The position numbers were made by a program, and so were the translations under genes. Below the pieces are notes generated by a model. That model was not told the DNA's origin and searched no databases. It worked only from the letters and a program-made list of their open reading frames with translations. A stretch of 7,618 nt of DNA from Nitrospirota bacterium (GTDB lineage Bacteria > Nitrospirota > Nitrospiria > Nitrospirales > Nitrospiraceae), in the NCBI GenBank assembly GCA_016222925.1, contig JACRQB010000279.1, positions 1 through 7,618 on the forward strand, read 5' to 3'. Positions 5,757-7,618 of the stretch are shown piece after piece. Positions within the stretch are counted from its first letter, which is position 1; each line of letters begins with the position of its first letter.

Positions 5757-7618
5757 ATGGCAAAAAATTTGATTATTGTTGAGTCGCCGACGAAGGCGAA
5801 GACGATTACGAAATATCTGGGACGCGGCTATACCGTCATGGCCTCGGTGGGGCATATCAAGGATCTTCCAACCAGCAAATTAGGCGTCGATCTCGAGCAC
5901 GATTTCGAACCGCAGTACGTCACCATCAAAGGCAAGTCGAAGGTGTTGGCCGAAATCAAGAAAAAGGCCGAGGAAGCCGACAAGATCTTTCTGGCGCCGG
6001 ACCCTGATCGGGAAGGGGAGGCGATTGCCTGGCACCTTGAGCAAGAGCTCCTCGGAAAATCGAAGAAGAAAAAGAAAGACGGAAAGATTTTCAGGGTCCT
6101 TTTCAACGAAATCACGGAATCAGCCATCAAGCGTGCGCTTCAGTCGCCGGGCGAGATCGATATGAAGCTGGTGAATGCCCAGCAGGCCCGGCGCGTGCTG
6201 GATCGTATCGTGGGGTATCAAGGCAGTCAGTTGCTCTGGAATAAGGTCCGGCGCGGGCTCAGTATGGGGCGGGTACAGTCGGTGGCCATGCGGTTGATTT
6301 GCGAGCGAGAGGCAGAGCGGGAAGCCTTCCGAACTGAAGAATATTGGTCGATCACTGCGCTGCTGGCAGGAACCAATCCACCGTCATTCGAGGCGAAACT
6401 CCACAGTATTAACGGCGAAGAGGCGTCGATTGAAAACGCCGAGCAAGCCGGACGCATCGTCGGCGAGATTCAAGGCAAGGCCTTCGTCGTCCAATCAATC
6501 GAGCGCCGAGAGAAGAAACGGAATCCCGTCGCGCCGTTCATTACCAGCCGTCTGCAGCAGGAGGCCTCCCGAAAGTTGCACTTTTCGCCGAAGAAAACGA
6601 TGACGCTGGCGCAGCAGCTCTACGAGGGTATCGAAATCGGCGCTGAAGGCGCGACCGGTCTTATTACCTATATGAGAACTGACTCGCCTCGTATTTCCAA
6701 CGAAGCGATGGCCGATGCCCGCGAGGTGATTCAGTCCCGATTCGGTGCGAACTATCTCCCAAGCACGCCGAATGTCTATAAAACATCGAAAGCTGCTCAG
6801 GAAGCGCACGAAGCAATCAGGCCGACGTCGGCGGGACGTGATCCCGAGTCCATCCGCCAGTACCTGGATCACGATCAGTACAATCTCTATAAGTTGATCT
6901 GGAATCGGTTCATCGCCTCGCAGATGGTGCCGGCCATCTTGGATGTCACTCGTATTGATTCAACACCAATCAGCACCAAGGAGCGGTACGTGTTCCGTTC
7001 TACCGGAACGGTCGTGAAGTTTCCCGGCCATACGATCGTCTACATGGAGGGCGTTGACAAAGAAGCGCCGTCGCAGAAGCCGAAGGCCGACCAAGAGGCG
7101 GACGACGACGAGCGACAGCTCCCGGCCTTGTCTGAAGGCGAACGGTTGCGACTCATCGAGCAAGATGGGCAGACGGTCCCAGGAATGTTGTCGAAACAGC
7201 ATTTCACGCAACCACCGCCACGCTATAACGAAGCGCTGTTGATCAAGGAGTTGGAGGAAAAAGGTATCGGACGTCCGTCGACCTACGCCGCCATTATTTC
7301 TACGATCCAGGATCGCAAGTATGTGGAAAAAACCGAAGGACGACTCGTGCCGACGGAGACAGGGAAAACCGTCAACGATTTCTTGATGAAAGGCTTTCCC
7401 GAACTCATCAATGTCGACTTTACCTCGCAGCTCGAAGAACAGTTGGATGAAGTAGAAGAGGGGAGTAAACCCTGGGTCACAGCGGTACGCGATTTCTATA
7501 CACCGTTCACCAGAGAACTGGAGCGAGCGAAGACGATTCCTGGGCCGAAAGACATCGTCGAGCCGCCGACGAACATTCCGTGCGAGAAGTGCGGTCGGAT
7601 GTTGGAAATCAAGTGGGG
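5757..7618 (+). CDS. topA: DNA topoisomerase I (type IA), 3'-truncated by the window edge
   Basis: Relaxes negatively supercoiled DNA by a transient 5'-phosphotyrosine break in one strand and opposes gyrase. The frame is open from ATG 5757 to the last base, giving 620 codons. Typical TopA is about 700-870 residues, so the C-terminal zinc-finger region is cut off. The N-terminal TOPRIM domain has IVESPTKAKT (Glu9) and DPDREGEAIAWHL (Asp82, Asp84, Glu86). The catalytic motif is TGLITYMRTDSPRIS with Tyr305 and Arg307, and QEAHEAIRP gives His351; the 46-residue Tyr-His spacing matches E. coli (319/365). GIGRPSTYAAIISTIQDRKYV is near 504-524. The first half of a C4 zinc finger appears at Cys609 and Cys612 before the edge. 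A lysine run (SKKKKKDG) near residue 103 and an acidic stretch (ADQEADDDE) near 446 are surface-loop variations. It has its own promoter candidate and ribosome site. Confidence 0.97.
   Translation, partial: MAKNLIIVESPTKAKTITKYLGRGYTVMASVGHIKDLPTSKLGVDLEHDFEPQYVTIKGKSKVLAEIKKKAEEADKIFLAPDPDREGEAIAWHLEQELLGKSKKKKKDGKIFRVLFNEITESAIKRALQSPGEIDMKLVNAQQARRVLDRIVGYQGSQLLWNKVRRGLSMGRVQSVAMRLICEREAEREAFRTEEYWSITALLAGTNPPSFEAKLHSINGEEASIENAEQAGRIVGEIQGKAFVVQSIERREKKRNPVAPFITSRLQQEASRKLHFSPKKTMTLAQQLYEGIEIGAEGATGLITYMRTDSPRISNEAMADAREVIQSRFGANYLPSTPNVYKTSKAAQEAHEAIRPTSAGRDPESIRQYLDHDQYNLYKLIWNRFIASQMVPAILDVTRIDSTPISTKERYVFRSTGTVVKFPGHTIVYMEGVDKEAPSQKPKADQEADDDERQLPALSEGERLRLIEQDGQTVPGMLSKQHFTQPPPRYNEALLIKELEEKGIGRPSTYAAIISTIQDRKYVEKTEGRLVPTETGKTVNDFLMKGFPELINVDFTSQLEEQLDEVEEGSKPWVTAVRDFYTPFTRELERAKTIPGPKDIVEPPTNIPCEKCGRMLEIKW

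Overview
This window is a compact, all-plus-strand housekeeping stretch from a bacterial chromosome. It carries five clear protein genes: the 3' part of mrdA (penicillin-binding protein 2), complete rodA, complete rng (ribonuclease G), complete dprA, and the 5' part of topA (DNA topoisomerase I). Both ends cut through a gene. I see no rRNA, tRNA, insertion sequence, CRISPR array, prophage gene or large repeat.

The organism is a Gram-negative-type, rod-forming bacterium with moderately high GC. The order elongasome genes, then ribonuclease G, dprA and topA, together with the protein flavour, suggests Nitrospirota (Nitrospira-like). That is an inference from gene order and general resemblance, not a database match.

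Layout: mrdA (1-1596) and rodA (1593-2714) overlap by four bases (ATGA) and encode the transpeptidase and glycosyltransferase of the cell-elongation machine. A 161-base gap follows. It holds a short hairpin and a possible 27-codon ORF that overlaps the start of rng. Ribonuclease G (2876-4390) is full length with both catalytic aspartates and the zinc-link cysteines. A 101-base gap leads to dprA (4492-5610), which has no visible Shine-Dalgarno sequence. A 146-base gap holds a good extended -10 promoter candidate and a ribosome site for topA (5757 onward), which stays open to the window edge.

No gap exceeds 300 bases. The genes serve separate core processes: wall elongation (mrdA, rodA), RNA processing (rng), handling of incoming single-stranded DNA (dprA) and relaxation of negative supercoils (topA). 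I found no convincing new system. The observations most worth checking are small regulatory possibilities in the intergenic gaps.
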